DNA of 64,000 nucleotides from Salinicoccus sp. YB14-2 (GCF_001265075.1 NZ_LFKO01000001.1:125527-189526); one strand, 5' to 3'; numbered from the stretch's first letter, positions 51,261-60,344 are shown. The notes: generated from the letters alone by a model not told the origin. Program-made: numbers and translations.

Positions 51261-51303
51261 AAAAGAAATCCATTCTGATCTGCATTCATCAAAATGGATT
51301 CCT
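51261..51303 (-). terminator. Terminator of the ASCH/membrane protein operon
   Basis: An 8-bp stem AATCCATT / AATGGATT with a long loop, then UUCUUUUUAUG on the minus strand. Confidence 0.65.
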
Positions 51304-51325
51304 TTATAATAACCGGCCGCTTTAC

Positions 51326-51688
51326 TCAAACGAGGCATTTTATCCTGATGGCGAGGGAACCGTATTTCTTTTCCTGTTCCGGGGTATAGATTTCATATGT
51401 GTCATTCACCATTTCTTCAATGGTCTCCCCACGAGAACCCATTTCCTCCGCCGAAACACTTTCGTACATCTCCTTAAACGTGGGAAAGACTGCCAGTTCC
51501 TCCACTTCCGCCCGAATCTCCTTTGTTCCATCCGGCACTTGTATAAATCGGATTGTATCCCCTACTCTGATTTTCCTCCGTTTCTCGTCGTTCAATCTGA
51601 CTTCAATGACTTTATTGCCATTTTTAATATTGTTCAAATGTTCTTCGAAAATCCCATCACATGTTCCAAAATTATCTCTCCCAATCAT
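51326..51688 (-). CDS. ASCH-domain protein
   Basis: A 120-residue ASCH (PUA-like beta-barrel) protein. The pattern IKNGNKVIEVRLNDEKRRKIRVGDTIRFIQV is the core of the family: E-x-R-x-x-D followed by the G-D-x-I-x-F strand. ASCH proteins are proposed to bind RNA; target unknown. ATG 51688 lies 4 bases after the membrane protein stop, implying coupling. Confidence 0.82.
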   Translation of the reverse strand: MIGRDNFGTCDGIFEEHLNNIKNGNKVIEVRLNDEKRRKIRVGDTIRFIQVPDGTKEIRAEVEELAVFPTFKEMYESVSAEEMGSRGETIEEMVNDTYEIYTPEQEKKYGSLAIRIKCLV

Positions 51689-51691
51689 CAA

Positions 51692-52252
51692 TCATATAAA
51701 TAAAAACACGGTACCGGCAGCCATCAGCACGGCACCGGTAAAGCAGCAGCATGCTGCAGCTGACTTTCCAGTGGGACTGGTTTTATTTTCACTCTGGCCC
51801 ATGGCATATATGACAGCAACCCCCGCAGATATGGCGACTGACATCGCAATGTATATCCATGTCTGGTACAACCAGAAGTAGAGCACGAAATGAATTGTCA
51901 ACGAGGCACTGAAGACAAATGGTATGAATGTATGCTGTTTTTTTGACTGCATGACGATAATCAAAGGTAAAATCAGCATCTGGCTCATTGCGATTGTCAT
52001 CACCAGCTGTGTAAAAATATCTCCGCCCGGGCGCTCTGTCAGCGCACCCATAAAATATGAAACAAGCAGTGCCGCCGGCAGAGCAACCAGTCCCTGCAAC
52101 AAGGTCGCATACCCGGCTGTACTTTTTGAGGTTTTCATCCAGAAGATGCCACAAATTAGCCAAGTGACTCCAAAGGACATCAGAAACGCGACTCCATACT
52201 TGTTCAGCTCGGCCAGACTCTTCAAAATCAACTCGATTTCATTTGTTTCCAT
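51692..52252 (-). CDS. Membrane protein, function unknown
   Basis: A 186-residue protein with about six helices (residues 17-35, 44-66, 78-98, 103-120, 125-143, 160-183). Nothing in it is diagnostic. It is the first gene of a two-gene unit with the ASCH protein. Its start is preceded by GCGAGGGAGGCAGTT. The N-terminus (NEIELILKSLAELNKYG) is amphipathic. Confidence 0.68.
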   Translation of the reverse strand: METNEIELILKSLAELNKYGVAFLMSFGVTWLICGIFWMKTSKSTAGYATLLQGLVALPAALLVSYFMGALTERPGGDIFTQLVMTIAMSQMLILPLIIVMQSKKQHTFIPFVFSASLTIHFVLYFWLYQTWIYIAMSVAISAGVAVIYAMGQSENKTSPTGKSAAACCCFTGAVLMAAGTVFLFI

Positions 52253-52358
52253 AACTGCCTCCCTCGCCGCTCTTTTAGTTACATTATAAACTGTACGGAA
52301 GCAATTTAAAAGTTATATTGTAAATTTATCCATTACTGGTGATTGGCAGCTTTTAAAT

Positions 52359-52385
52359 GTTTAAGTTCCCCGGGAATTAAGGTAT
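52359..52385 (+). promoter_or_regulatory. Sigma-B-type promoter of the NmrA-like gene
   Basis: GTTTAA (52359-52364), 15 bases, AGGTAT (52380-52385). This matches the general-stress SigB consensus GTTTAA-N12-15-GGGTAT with one mismatch, 33 bases upstream of the ATG. Confidence 0.65.
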
Positions 52386-52418
52386 ATATAAGGGATTAAT
52401 CAAGGAGGTATTTTATTC

Positions 52419-53045
52419 ATGAAAGTACTTGTAGTTGGTGCAAACGGACAGATTGGCCATCATGTCGTTGAAAAGCTGAAAAATAAAGGTCACGATCCGG
52501 TCGCAATGGTGCGTAAAGAAGAACAGACTAAGCAATTCAAAGATAAACAAATCGATACTGTATTAGGTGACTTGGAAAAAGATTTCTCACATGCATTCGA
52601 AGGCGTCGATGCAGTGGTATTCGCTGCAGGTTCAGGCGGCAGCACAGGCGCCGATATGACGATAGTCATCGACCAGGAAGGTGCGATTGAAACTGTTGAT
52701 AACGCTAAAAACGCCGGCGTGAAGCACTTTGTCATCGTCAGTTCCATGGGCGCAGATGCACCGAAGGAACAAAAGGACATCAAGCATTATATGTATGCGA
52801 AGCACCGTGCAGATGAGCACCTGAAAGCATCCGGTCTGAACTATACAATCATCCGCCCTGGCATGCTGCAAAATGACGGCGGCACCGGAAAAGTCAGCTT
52901 ATCTGAAGAAAACCAGGATTTCGGCAACGTTCAGCGCGAAGATGTGGCCTCAGTGATTGTCCAAGCTGTTGACGCGAACAAAGCTGAGAATAAAGTATAT
53001 ACACTGCTCGAAGGCGATACACCGGTTGAAGACCTTTTCAAATAA
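52419..53045 (+). CDS. NAD(P)-binding NmrA/atypical SDR protein
   Basis: A 208-residue Rossmann protein of the atypical SDR (SDR_a5/NmrA) class. The dinucleotide motif VVGANGQIGHHVVEKL starts at residue 4. VVFAAGSGG, FVIVSSMGA and NYTIIRPGML complete the pattern. It lacks a usual Tyr-x3-Lys catalytic pair in standard position (MYAKHRADE may serve: Tyr-x-x-Lys is not exact). It has an AAGGAGGTATTTTATTC ribosome site and a SigB-type promoter, suggesting general-stress induction, as for B. subtilis YwnB/YhfK relatives. Substrate unknown. Confidence 0.88.
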   Translation: MKVLVVGANGQIGHHVVEKLKNKGHDPVAMVRKEEQTKQFKDKQIDTVLGDLEKDFSHAFEGVDAVVFAAGSGGSTGADMTIVIDQEGAIETVDNAKNAGVKHFVIVSSMGADAPKEQKDIKHYMYAKHRADEHLKASGLNYTIIRPGMLQNDGGTGKVSLSEENQDFGNVQREDVASVIVQAVDANKAENKVYTLLEGDTPVEDLFK

Positions 53046-53056
53046 AATTCTGATTT

Positions 53057-53098
53057 ACGCACGATATCTTCCAAAACGAAGGTGCCGTGCGTTTTTTA
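53057..53098 (+). terminator. Terminator of the NmrA-like gene
   Basis: A 7-bp perfect stem ACGCACG / CGTGCGT with an inner pairing in the 22-base loop, then TTTTTT. Confidence 0.85.
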
Positions 53099-53154
53099 TT
53101 TTCATCCTTCATGCAGAATGAAGTCAAAATCATACTTAATATAAGAGGGTTGAA

Positions 53155-53421
53155 ATGAGCATTAATGAGAAACGTGTGTATTCAAGCATTCCGACTTTTG
53201 GCAGCTGACGGAATCAAGGGAGGTGGAAAATAGAGAACACACGGTGATGGGTGTAACGGACAGTCCCGAGCGGCCGGATGACTCATTAGACGTTCCTGTC
53301 AGTTATCTACAAATCTCAACACTTCCAACAATTCTGAATTCAATATCCCCATCCAGCTTTTTTATTACAGCACATACAAGTATAATGGTACTCAAATTAC
53401 ATATAGGGGGAATTCATTCTT
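53155..53421 (+). other. Gap with small or degenerate reading frames
   Basis: ATG 53155 after ATAAGAGGGTTGAA opens 17 codons (MSINEKRVYSSIPTFGS) and stops at 53208. A second frame opens at GTG 53223 after CAAGGGAG and runs to 53450 into the M23-like gene. The first 25 codons have protein-like composition (MGVTDSPERPDDSLDVPV), the rest does not. It may be the remnant of a gene broken by a frameshift. I cannot assign a family. Confidence 0.35.
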
Positions 53422-54399
53422 ATGAAAGGGAATCTAACGATAAAACCTGATAATTTTGGAAAAGCTTTTTTAAAAAAGTCACCAAAAACAATATATAATC
53501 AGTTCATCGAAGAATTGAAAGGTGTCATCACTCTCGATAAATTCGAAAAGATGGTTGAAAACTTCAACAGTGATGTCAATCAGTTTCATTTAAAACATGT
53601 GTCCCACCTCGGCGAACATACGCACTATTTGTGGCTGGATGACAGAAGGAAGAAAGCGTTAAGCGTCTACTTCGGACAGGATGATATGATACATATGCTG
53701 ACGATAAAACCCTATACTGTCTTTCAAGATTACGGTAAAAGTGTGTCCGATGTTTCCTACTCGATGCCGATTAACGAAGAATGGCTTGTATTCTGGGGCG
53801 GTGACAATGAGTTCATCAACTACCATTATGTATATGGATCTCAGAGATATGCCTATGACCTCCTGATACTAAAAGAAGGTAAAACACATGAAGGCGATCC
53901 GACGAAAAATGAGAATTATTATGCTTTCGACAAAGTCGTCACTGCCCCTGCCGGCGGAAAAGTCGTTAAAACCGTCAATAAAATCCGGGATAACGTGCCT
54001 GGTGAGATGAACTCAAAAAGACCGACCGGCAATCATGTCATCATTCAGCATGCACCGAAGGAATACAGCGTCATCGCACATTTTAAAAAGGAATCCATCA
54101 ATGTCGATGAAGGAGACATTGTCCAGCAGGGCCAGATCATCGGCAGATGCGGAAACTCCGGAAATTCTTCAGAACCGCATATCCATTTCCAAGTCATGGA
54201 CAAAGCCAGACTCGTCAGAGCAAAATCATTCAGAATAAGGTTTGTCGACGGCAGCGAACCTGTTCAGGGTGACCTCGTCAATCAAATATCCGGCAATGAA
54301 AAATTTTATCCAAGTGATTTGGGGGCAACTAAAACACAAGACGATTCATCCATAATGACCGCAATTTCCGACACAGTCGGAAAATGGTTTAAGAGATAA
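53422..54399 (+). CDS. M23-like peptidase-fold protein
   Basis: A 325-residue protein without a signal peptide. The N-terminal 120 residues form an uncharacterised alpha/beta domain. Residues about 150-285 are a LytM/M23 beta-fold (VVTAPAGGKVVKTVNK, NHVIIQHAPKEYSVIAHFKKESINVDEGDIVQQGQIIGRCGNSGNSSEPHIHFQV). The HxH zinc motif is HIHFQ, and the Asp is in RYAYDLLI, but the first metal histidine four residues before that Asp is Arg (R-Y-A-Y-D). Peptidase activity is therefore doubtful. The start follows ATAGGGGGAATTCATTCTT. Confidence 0.75.
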   Translation: MKGNLTIKPDNFGKAFLKKSPKTIYNQFIEELKGVITLDKFEKMVENFNSDVNQFHLKHVSHLGEHTHYLWLDDRRKKALSVYFGQDDMIHMLTIKPYTVFQDYGKSVSDVSYSMPINEEWLVFWGGDNEFINYHYVYGSQRYAYDLLILKEGKTHEGDPTKNENYYAFDKVVTAPAGGKVVKTVNKIRDNVPGEMNSKRPTGNHVIIQHAPKEYSVIAHFKKESINVDEGDIVQQGQIIGRCGNSGNSSEPHIHFQVMDKARLVRAKSFRIRFVDGSEPVQGDLVNQISGNEKFYPSDLGATKTQDDSSIMTAISDTVGKWFKR

Positions 54400-54412
54400 C
54401 TATAACTAGCAT

Positions 54413-54443
54413 AGCCTGGCAGTGTTCTTACTGCCTGGCTTTA
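54413..54443 (+). terminator. Terminator of the M23-like gene
   Basis: An 11-bp perfect stem AGCCTGGCAGT / ACTGCCTGGCT with a 6-base loop, followed by TTAAAT. Confidence 0.82.
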
Positions 54444-54761
54444 AATATGATGTTAAAAATCAACTCAACTATTCATTTTCCCACTCCTACAATATGTTTG
54501 ACTGCTCTCCTTCCTGAGAACACACAAATCCCCTTCCTTTTGATATCCCCTTTAATTCATAATACAATCCAAACTATAAAACAATCGTAACGTAACGGAA
54601 TTTAGAATTAGAATACCCATTACAAAAGTTTCCACAACAAAATATTGCTCCTCTTTCCTTCATCTTCAATCTCTTAATTAATTCCATCCTGTTTTGTTGT
54701 ATCATTAACATAAATACTTCATTATTTATGTACAGAAATAATTTAAACGAGGATGATTACT
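54444..54761. other. Gene-free A/T-rich gap before the DHH-CBS-CCA gene
   Basis: About 318 bases, A/T-rich, without credible reading frames, repeats or strong hairpins. It must carry the promoter of the next gene, but no clear -35/-10 pair stands out. Confidence 0.4.
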
Positions 54762-57323
54762 TTGCAGATCATTATGTCACATGTGAATACTGATTTTGAT
54801 GCGCTGGCTTCTTTAATAGCGGCGAAAAAGCTCTACCCTGATGCAAGGGTTGTCATTCCAAACGAACAGACTGCACCTGTCAGGCAGTTTTTAACGATAT
54901 ACAGAGACACTTTCGATTTTACCGAAGACCATCAGATTGAATGGGAGGAAGTGACGGACCTGATTCTGGTGGATACCGCTTCTCTTTCAAGGCTCGGCAA
55001 CTATACGAAGAAGCTGGACCCGGATAAGCTGAATATCACGGTGTACGATCATCATCCGCCGGGCAGTAATGATGTCGGCGCCGATGCAAGGTTTGTAGAA
55101 CCAGTCGGGGCGACTGTGACTTTATTAATCGAAGAAATGATTGAACAAAAGATTCCAGTTTCTTCATTTGAAGCGACACTTTTCGGTCTCGGAATTTACA
55201 CGGACACCGGTTCATTCACTTTCCCGAATACAACGGACAGGGATTTCCAGGCGGCGAGTTTTCTGATGAAAAATAATATGAACCTGGAAATCATCCAGCG
55301 TTTAGCCGACTACAAACTTACGCCGGATCAGCAAAATCTTCTGAACCAGCTGTTCCGTGAGGCGAAGACGTATTATAAAGACGGTTTGAAGTTTATTGTC
55401 AGTGCATATCAGATTGATGTGTATTTGAGAGAGCTTTCTACCATTACAGATAAACTGCTTGATATCAGCGGTGCCGACACCGTAGTGACTGTTGTCAAAA
55501 TGGAAAAGAATGTGCACATCGTCGGCCGCGGCAATTCAGAAAGAGTCGACCTCACACCCCTGCTGAGAGAATTTGACGGCGGTGGACATCCGCAGGCGGG
55601 TTCTGCGACAGTCAGGAAAAGTGATCTCGATGACGTCGTCGAAGAGGTGAAAAATCATATTAAATTGATTTTAAAACCTGCGATTACCGCAGAGGATATT
55701 ATGACCAGTCCGGTGAAAATGATTCCGCCGGACACGAAAATCGAAGAAGCCGGACGATTAATGTACCGTTATGGCCATTCGGGATATCCTGTAGTCGAGG
55801 ATGGCAAACTAATCGGTATCATTACAAGACGTGACCTGGATAAAGCCAATCACCACGGTCTCGGCCATGCACCTATCAAGGCATATATGAGTCGTAATCC
55901 TGTGACAATCAAACTTGAAACGACGATTGAAGAGATGCAGAAACTGATTATAGACAACAATATCGGACGGCTGCCTGTCATGGAAAACGGACAGCCTGTC
56001 GGCATCGTCACAAGGACGAATATCATCGAAGTTTTGCACAGTCAGAAATTGAGCGATGGACTTCGGCAGCCCGAGGTGAAGAATTTGAAGAATGAAATGA
56101 AAAGACAATTACCCGCGCGGACTTACGCCATGCTTGACGATATCAGCAGCACGGCAGAACGTGCGGATATCCCGGTCTATCTGATCGGCGGTATCGTGAG
56201 GGACCTGTTTTTGGAACGGCCGAATGAAGATATCGATATTGTCGTTGAGGGCAATGGCATCGAATTTGCCAATCACCTGCAGGCGGATTATGGCGGCCGG
56301 GTTAAAATCCATGAAAATTTCGGTACTGCTACATGGAATCACCCTTCAAAGTTATCCATAGATGTCACATCAGCGAGAGTTGAATATTACGACCGCCCCG
56401 CTTCACTGCCGGACGTTGAACTTTCCACATTGAATGAAGATTTATACAGAAGGGATTTCACCATCAATTCGATGGCGCTCTGTCTGAACCCTGAAACTTT
56501 CGGTGATCTGGTGGACCCTTTCAAAGGACAGGCAGATCTCCGGAGCAAAACGATCAAAGTGCTGCACAACTTAAGTTTTATTGAAGACCCGACAAGGATT
56601 CTCCGCGCGGTGCGCTTTGAAACACGGTTCAACTTCGTGATGGATAAACAGACGGAAAGTCTGGCATTGAACTCGATGGCGAGGATGAAAGACTTATCGA
56701 CGCACCGTATCGTTGAAGAGATGAAACGGATGTTCAAAGATGAAAAACCGCCGGAGACGATAAAAAGGCTGTTCGAACTGCATTTCTGGCAGCAGTTCGG
56801 CGCTGATGACGACAGCCGTGAAGCAAGTTTCATCCACGCCAATCAGTTGGACATGCTTTATGAAACGCACTCACAGTTCCGCAGCAATAAAATCAGCTGG
56901 TTCGATTATTTCGTCATCCCCTTCTATCACAGCGGGAATACGAACCTTGCCAGAAGATTCGCCCTGACAAGGCACAATATAAAGTTCCTTCAGGACATCA
57001 GTGATCTGTCACAGATTGACGGCTGGGAACAGATATCGGCTGTCGGTGATTTCCAGCGCCTCCTGAAAGATTATACGGATGATGCGATTTTATTTTTCAT
57101 AGCAAATAAGAGTTTTAAAAATGAAGATATGATTATTTCCTACTTGGAAAAGCGTCATGATATTCCGCCGCTTCTGACCGGAGAGGATCTCATTGACCAG
57201 GGATTCAAGCCGGGGAGACATTTTAAAGATATATTGATGGCACTCGATGTTGCCATATTGAATGAAGAAATAAAAACAAAAGAAACGGCTCTCGACTGGC
57301 TTCACAAACATTTTGATTCATAA
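54762..57323 (+). CDS. DHH-CBS-CBS-tRNA nucleotidyltransferase fusion protein
   Basis: An 853-residue multidomain protein. DHH phosphoesterase: HVNTDFDALAS near residue 8 and VYDHHPPGSND near 88; DHHA1 with GGGHPQAGSATV near 283. Two CBS domains span about 310-430 (IMTSPVKMIPPDTKIEEAG; YMSRNPVTIKLETTIEEMQ). The nucleotidyltransferase head has LIGGIVRDLFLERPNEDIDIVV (Gly-Gly-x-x-Arg-Asp and Asp-x-Asp, near 480), then LYRRDFTINSMAL and the body domain with RILRAVRFETRF. It likely adds A or CCA to tRNA 3' ends. TTG 54762, eight bases after GAGG, is favoured over ATG 54753, which abuts that site. Confidence 0.9.
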   Translation: MQIIMSHVNTDFDALASLIAAKKLYPDARVVIPNEQTAPVRQFLTIYRDTFDFTEDHQIEWEEVTDLILVDTASLSRLGNYTKKLDPDKLNITVYDHHPPGSNDVGADARFVEPVGATVTLLIEEMIEQKIPVSSFEATLFGLGIYTDTGSFTFPNTTDRDFQAASFLMKNNMNLEIIQRLADYKLTPDQQNLLNQLFREAKTYYKDGLKFIVSAYQIDVYLRELSTITDKLLDISGADTVVTVVKMEKNVHIVGRGNSERVDLTPLLREFDGGGHPQAGSATVRKSDLDDVVEEVKNHIKLILKPAITAEDIMTSPVKMIPPDTKIEEAGRLMYRYGHSGYPVVEDGKLIGIITRRDLDKANHHGLGHAPIKAYMSRNPVTIKLETTIEEMQKLIIDNNIGRLPVMENGQPVGIVTRTNIIEVLHSQKLSDGLRQPEVKNLKNEMKRQLPARTYAMLDDISSTAERADIPVYLIGGIVRDLFLERPNEDIDIVVEGNGIEFANHLQADYGGRVKIHENFGTATWNHPSKLSIDVTSARVEYYDRPASLPDVELSTLNEDLYRRDFTINSMALCLNPETFGDLVDPFKGQADLRSKTIKVLHNLSFIEDPTRILRAVRFETRFNFVMDKQTESLALNSMARMKDLSTHRIVEEMKRMFKDEKPPETIKRLFELHFWQQFGADDDSREASFIHANQLDMLYETHSQFRSNKISWFDYFVIPFYHSGNTNLARRFALTRHNIKFLQDISDLSQIDGWEQISAVGDFQRLLKDYTDDAILFFIANKSFKNEDMIISYLEKRHDIPPLLTGEDLIDQGFKPGRHFKDILMALDVAILNEEIKTKETALDWLHKHFDS

Positions 57324-57331
57324 TTTAAAGT

Positions 57332-57369
57332 AGCAAGGTGATGATGTAAATTCATCCCTTGCTTTTTTC
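57332..57369 (+). terminator. Terminator of the DHH-CBS-CCA gene
   Basis: Stem AGCAAGG / CCTTGCT (7 bp) with an inner GATGA/TCATC, then TTTTTT. Confidence 0.88.
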
Positions 57370-57454
57370 GTGATAAGACTTTAATATACGGATTTAGCTT
57401 ATATAAATAAAAAGTAAATATATGAATCAACTAGATAAAAGTGAGGTGTGCGCA

Positions 57455-59242
57455 ATGGATTTTACTTTACCAACTTTACTCGTTGTTGCGATTTTCATCA
57501 GTCTCGGCATTCTCAGCCAATGGGTGGCAGGACTGGTCAAGTTCCCCCCAATAGTAATAATGTCCATTGTCGGTCTGTTGATCGGCCCGATATTCGGCTG
57601 GACGAACCCCGAGAAACTGCTCGGCAGTGAATTGTTCAGCACTGTCATCTCTCTCGCAGTCGCGATTATTTTATTTGAGGGCAGCAGCAATTTGAATGCC
57701 CGCGAACTTAAAGGGATATCAATCGCCATGCGCAGAATCCTCACATTGAATGCACTGATCGGATGGACGCTCGGTACACTGGCGATGTATTTCATCATCG
57801 GTTTCCCGCTGTCCATTTCACTCGTGCTGTCCGGGCTCTTCATCGTTACCGGACCGACAGTGATACAGCCGTTATTGAAACAGGCAAAAGTGAAGCGTTC
57901 CGTTGATTCGATATTGCGCTGGGAAAGTATCATTCTGGACCCTGTCGGCCCGATGCTTGCCCTGCTCGCATTATATGTTTTCCAGTTTGCGGACGATGGT
58001 TTCCAAATGGCGCTCATCATGGATTATGTCATCGGATTTACCGCTGCAGCCGCTCTCGGATACGGCGGTGCGCTGTTATTCAGATTGATGCTCTCGACAG
58101 ATGTGCTCCCTCAACACTTGATGACACCGATGCAGTTTGTTTTCATCATTATAATATTCAGTCTCAGCGACACCATATTGCATGAATCCGGTCTATTGGC
58201 CATTACGATATTCGGTTTCGTCATGGCTCAGTTGAAAAATCAGCATCTTATTTTCCAGGAATCCGACCACTTCATCGATGATCTGTCGATGATCAGTGTG
58301 TCTACTGTGTTCATCTTGATTACTTCATCACTGACGATGGATATGCTGCGTGTCGTCATCGCCTGGGAAGTACTTTTATTCTGTCTGGTCATGATTTTGA
58401 TCGTCCGTCCAATTTCCGTGTTGTTATCAACGATCAATACCGAGCTCACAATCCGCGAAAAACTATTCGTCAGCGGTGTTGCACCTCGTGGAATCGTCGC
58501 ACTGACTGTTGCAGGATTTTTCGGCGGTCTGTTCAACGAAATGAACACCGATATGGCCGAGATGATCGTTCCTGTGACGTTCGCACTCGTGTTCATCACG
58601 GTTGTTGTCTACGGTTTTGGATTCAAGCCGCTCAGTAAGGCACTTGACCTTTCAAGCAGAAAGCCGCCGGGCGTCATCATAGTTGGAGAGAGTTATTTTG
58701 CCATTCAACTCGCCATACGTCTAAAAGAACATAACATTCCCGTAGCAATTTCGGACGTGCTCGCGAACCAGAGATATAATATCGAGGATTACGGCATTGA
58801 AAAGATTTCCGGCAGCCTGCTGGCGGAATCCGAGCGCATGTTCCAGGATATGACACGCTTTGACAAATGTCTGCTCCTGACGCGTTCATTCACATTCAAC
58901 AACCTGGCCTTCAATGTACTCAGCGAAGAATTCGGTGTGAAAAACGTCAACATCGTTGCCCCGCCGAAAGATGCCCACACGACCATCGAAGACTGGGAAC
59001 GGAATCATATATTGTTCGACGAAGATTTGAACTACAGAGTGCTGAATAAATTTATCAGGGAAAATGAAATTGTCGAAATCCCTTCCTCAGAACGGTCTAC
59101 TCTAAAAGACGATGATTTCATTCTCTACCATATCAGCAAAGACAAGAAAATCACGTTTAATGTACTGACTTCAAATGTGAAAAATTCAAGCGGCAGTGTA
59201 CTCGGTGTGTTAAAGGGTGCCCGTCAGTATATGAAAAAATAG
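57455..59242 (+). CDS. CPA1-type Na+/H+ antiporter with C-terminal TrkA-N-like domain
   Basis: A 595-residue protein. Residues 1-390 hold about 12-13 helices of the NhaP/CPA1 antiporter fold (AIILFEGSSNLNARELKGI with the acidic residue near helix 3; FIVTGPTVIQPLLKQ; SGVAPRGIVALTVAGFFGG near the end). Residues about 400-530 form a Rossmann-like RCK/TrkA-N domain (GVIIVGESYFAIQLAIRLKEHNIPVAISD), which usually senses nucleotides and gates transport. It exchanges Na+ or K+ for H+ in pH and salt balance. ATG 57455 follows AGTGAGGTGTGCGCA. Monocistronic. Confidence 0.9.
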   Translation: MDFTLPTLLVVAIFISLGILSQWVAGLVKFPPIVIMSIVGLLIGPIFGWTNPEKLLGSELFSTVISLAVAIILFEGSSNLNARELKGISIAMRRILTLNALIGWTLGTLAMYFIIGFPLSISLVLSGLFIVTGPTVIQPLLKQAKVKRSVDSILRWESIILDPVGPMLALLALYVFQFADDGFQMALIMDYVIGFTAAAALGYGGALLFRLMLSTDVLPQHLMTPMQFVFIIIIFSLSDTILHESGLLAITIFGFVMAQLKNQHLIFQESDHFIDDLSMISVSTVFILITSSLTMDMLRVVIAWEVLLFCLVMILIVRPISVLLSTINTELTIREKLFVSGVAPRGIVALTVAGFFGGLFNEMNTDMAEMIVPVTFALVFITVVVYGFGFKPLSKALDLSSRKPPGVIIVGESYFAIQLAIRLKEHNIPVAISDVLANQRYNIEDYGIEKISGSLLAESERMFQDMTRFDKCLLLTRSFTFNNLAFNVLSEEFGVKNVNIVAPPKDAHTTIEDWERNHILFDEDLNYRVLNKFIRENEIVEIPSSERSTLKDDDFILYHISKDKKITFNVLTSNVKNSSGSVLGVLKGARQYMKK

Positions 59243-59254
59243 AATACATTTAAG

Positions 59255-59300
59255 AACCCCTCCTGACGCAATTTTTCCAGTGTCAGGAGGGGTTTATTTT
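59255..59300 (+). terminator. Terminator of the antiporter gene
   Basis: A 13-bp perfect stem AACCCCTCCTGAC / GTCAGGAGGGGTT with a 14-base loop, followed by TATTTTC. Confidence 0.9.
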
Positions 59301-60023
59301 CTACAGCCAGCCTAAGCTGTTCATCAACAGTGAGATGCCGGTCGCAAATAAAATAATATAAATGATGATTTGGAAGATCTTTTGACTGATCCATTTAAAC
59401 AGCATCTGGCCAAGATACAACCCGATAAATACGACGGGCAATGCCCACAGGCTCGATATCCAAGTCGTTTCACTCGTCCCAGCGAAGGAGACCTGAACAA
59501 TCAGACTGATTAAATATATGAACAGATAATAAGCGAGTGTGGTACTTCTGACGACTTCCTTTTTATGGTCGGTGCCTGAAAAATATAACAGAAGCGGCGG
59601 ACCCGGCATGCCGATGCTGGAGGTGAGCGCCCCTGAAGTCACCCCGACAACCCCTTCTTTTCTTGTGCTTTTTGTAATGGTGAATTTAAAAATCAGCAAT
59701 ACTGAAAGCATTAAAACAACGAGTCCGACAAACATCTTCAAGCTGTTGATATCAATCCATATGAAAAAGATGATTCCGATAAAGACACCTGCGCTGCTCC
59801 CGAGTATGTACCGCTTCAACATACCGTAATCAATGGACTCCCTGATTGATTTTATAAGAGACAGCGAGAGCACAAGCGATAAAATCAAATTGATCTGGAT
59901 CGCTTCGGCCGGTCCGAATAAAAACAGCAGCAGCGGTGTCGCCAGCGTAGAAAAACCGAAGCCTGTACTGGTCTGGAGTACAGTCGCAAATAATATAATA
60001 ATAAGAAATAAAAACATTTCCAT
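59301..60023 (-). CDS. TauE/SafE-family permease
   Basis: A 240-residue membrane protein with about eight helices in two halves. The motif QTSTGFGFSTLATPLLLFLFG near the N-terminus and TSGALTSSIGMPGPPLLLYFSG in the second half are the paired TauE repeats. Family members export sulfite or sulfonates or transport organic acids. ATG 60023 follows GTGAGGGGAGTATTTGTC. No partner gene identifies the substrate. Confidence 0.88.
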   Translation of the reverse strand: MEMFLFLIIILFATVLQTSTGFGFSTLATPLLLFLFGPAEAIQINLILSLVLSLSLIKSIRESIDYGMLKRYILGSSAGVFIGIIFFIWIDINSLKMFVGLVVLMLSVLLIFKFTITKSTRKEGVVGVTSGALTSSIGMPGPPLLLYFSGTDHKKEVVRSTTLAYYLFIYLISLIVQVSFAGTSETTWISSLWALPVVFIGLYLGQMLFKWISQKIFQIIIYIILFATGISLLMNSLGWL

Positions 60024-60080
60024 GACAAATACTCCCCTCACTTCATATTCTACGTCTGCACATTAAACTTTACCATAGTA

Positions 60081-60112
60081 AAAACAGCCATCCGCATAAG
60101 ATGGCTGTTCTG
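60081..60112 (-). terminator. Terminator of the DUF896 gene
   Basis: A 10-bp perfect stem AACAGCCATC / GATGGCTGTT with a 7-base loop, minus-strand tail UUUUACU. Confidence 0.82.
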
Positions 60113-60119
60113 AAAAAAA

Positions 60120-60344
60120 TTATATATTACCCAGTTCCTGATCTCTTTTCAATTTTTCCGGAGTGACGTCATTACCCAGTGGATCGACGACAGTCATCCC
60201 TGAAAAGGAATCAAGCACCTGGCCTCTGATCTGTTTCAAATAATTTTCTCTTAACACGCTTTGTTCTTCTTTTTCTGCATCGGTCAAGCCGATTGTTTTC
60301 TGTAATTTTGCTAACTCGTTGATTCTATCCAATCCTACTATCAT
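60120..60344 (-). CDS. DUF896 (YnzC/UPF0291) protein
   Basis: A 74-residue helical protein. INELAKLQKTIGLTDAEKEEQ then LRENYLKQIRGQV is the signature two-helix hairpin of DUF896, followed by the usual MTVVDPLGNDVTPEKLK tail. B. subtilis YnzC is under LexA control; no LexA box is seen here. It follows the LLM oxidoreductase by 14 bases in the same direction and may be cotranscribed. Confidence 0.9.
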   Translation of the reverse strand: MIVGLDRINELAKLQKTIGLTDAEKEEQSVLRENYLKQIRGQVLDSFSGMTVVDPLGNDVTPEKLKRDQELGNI

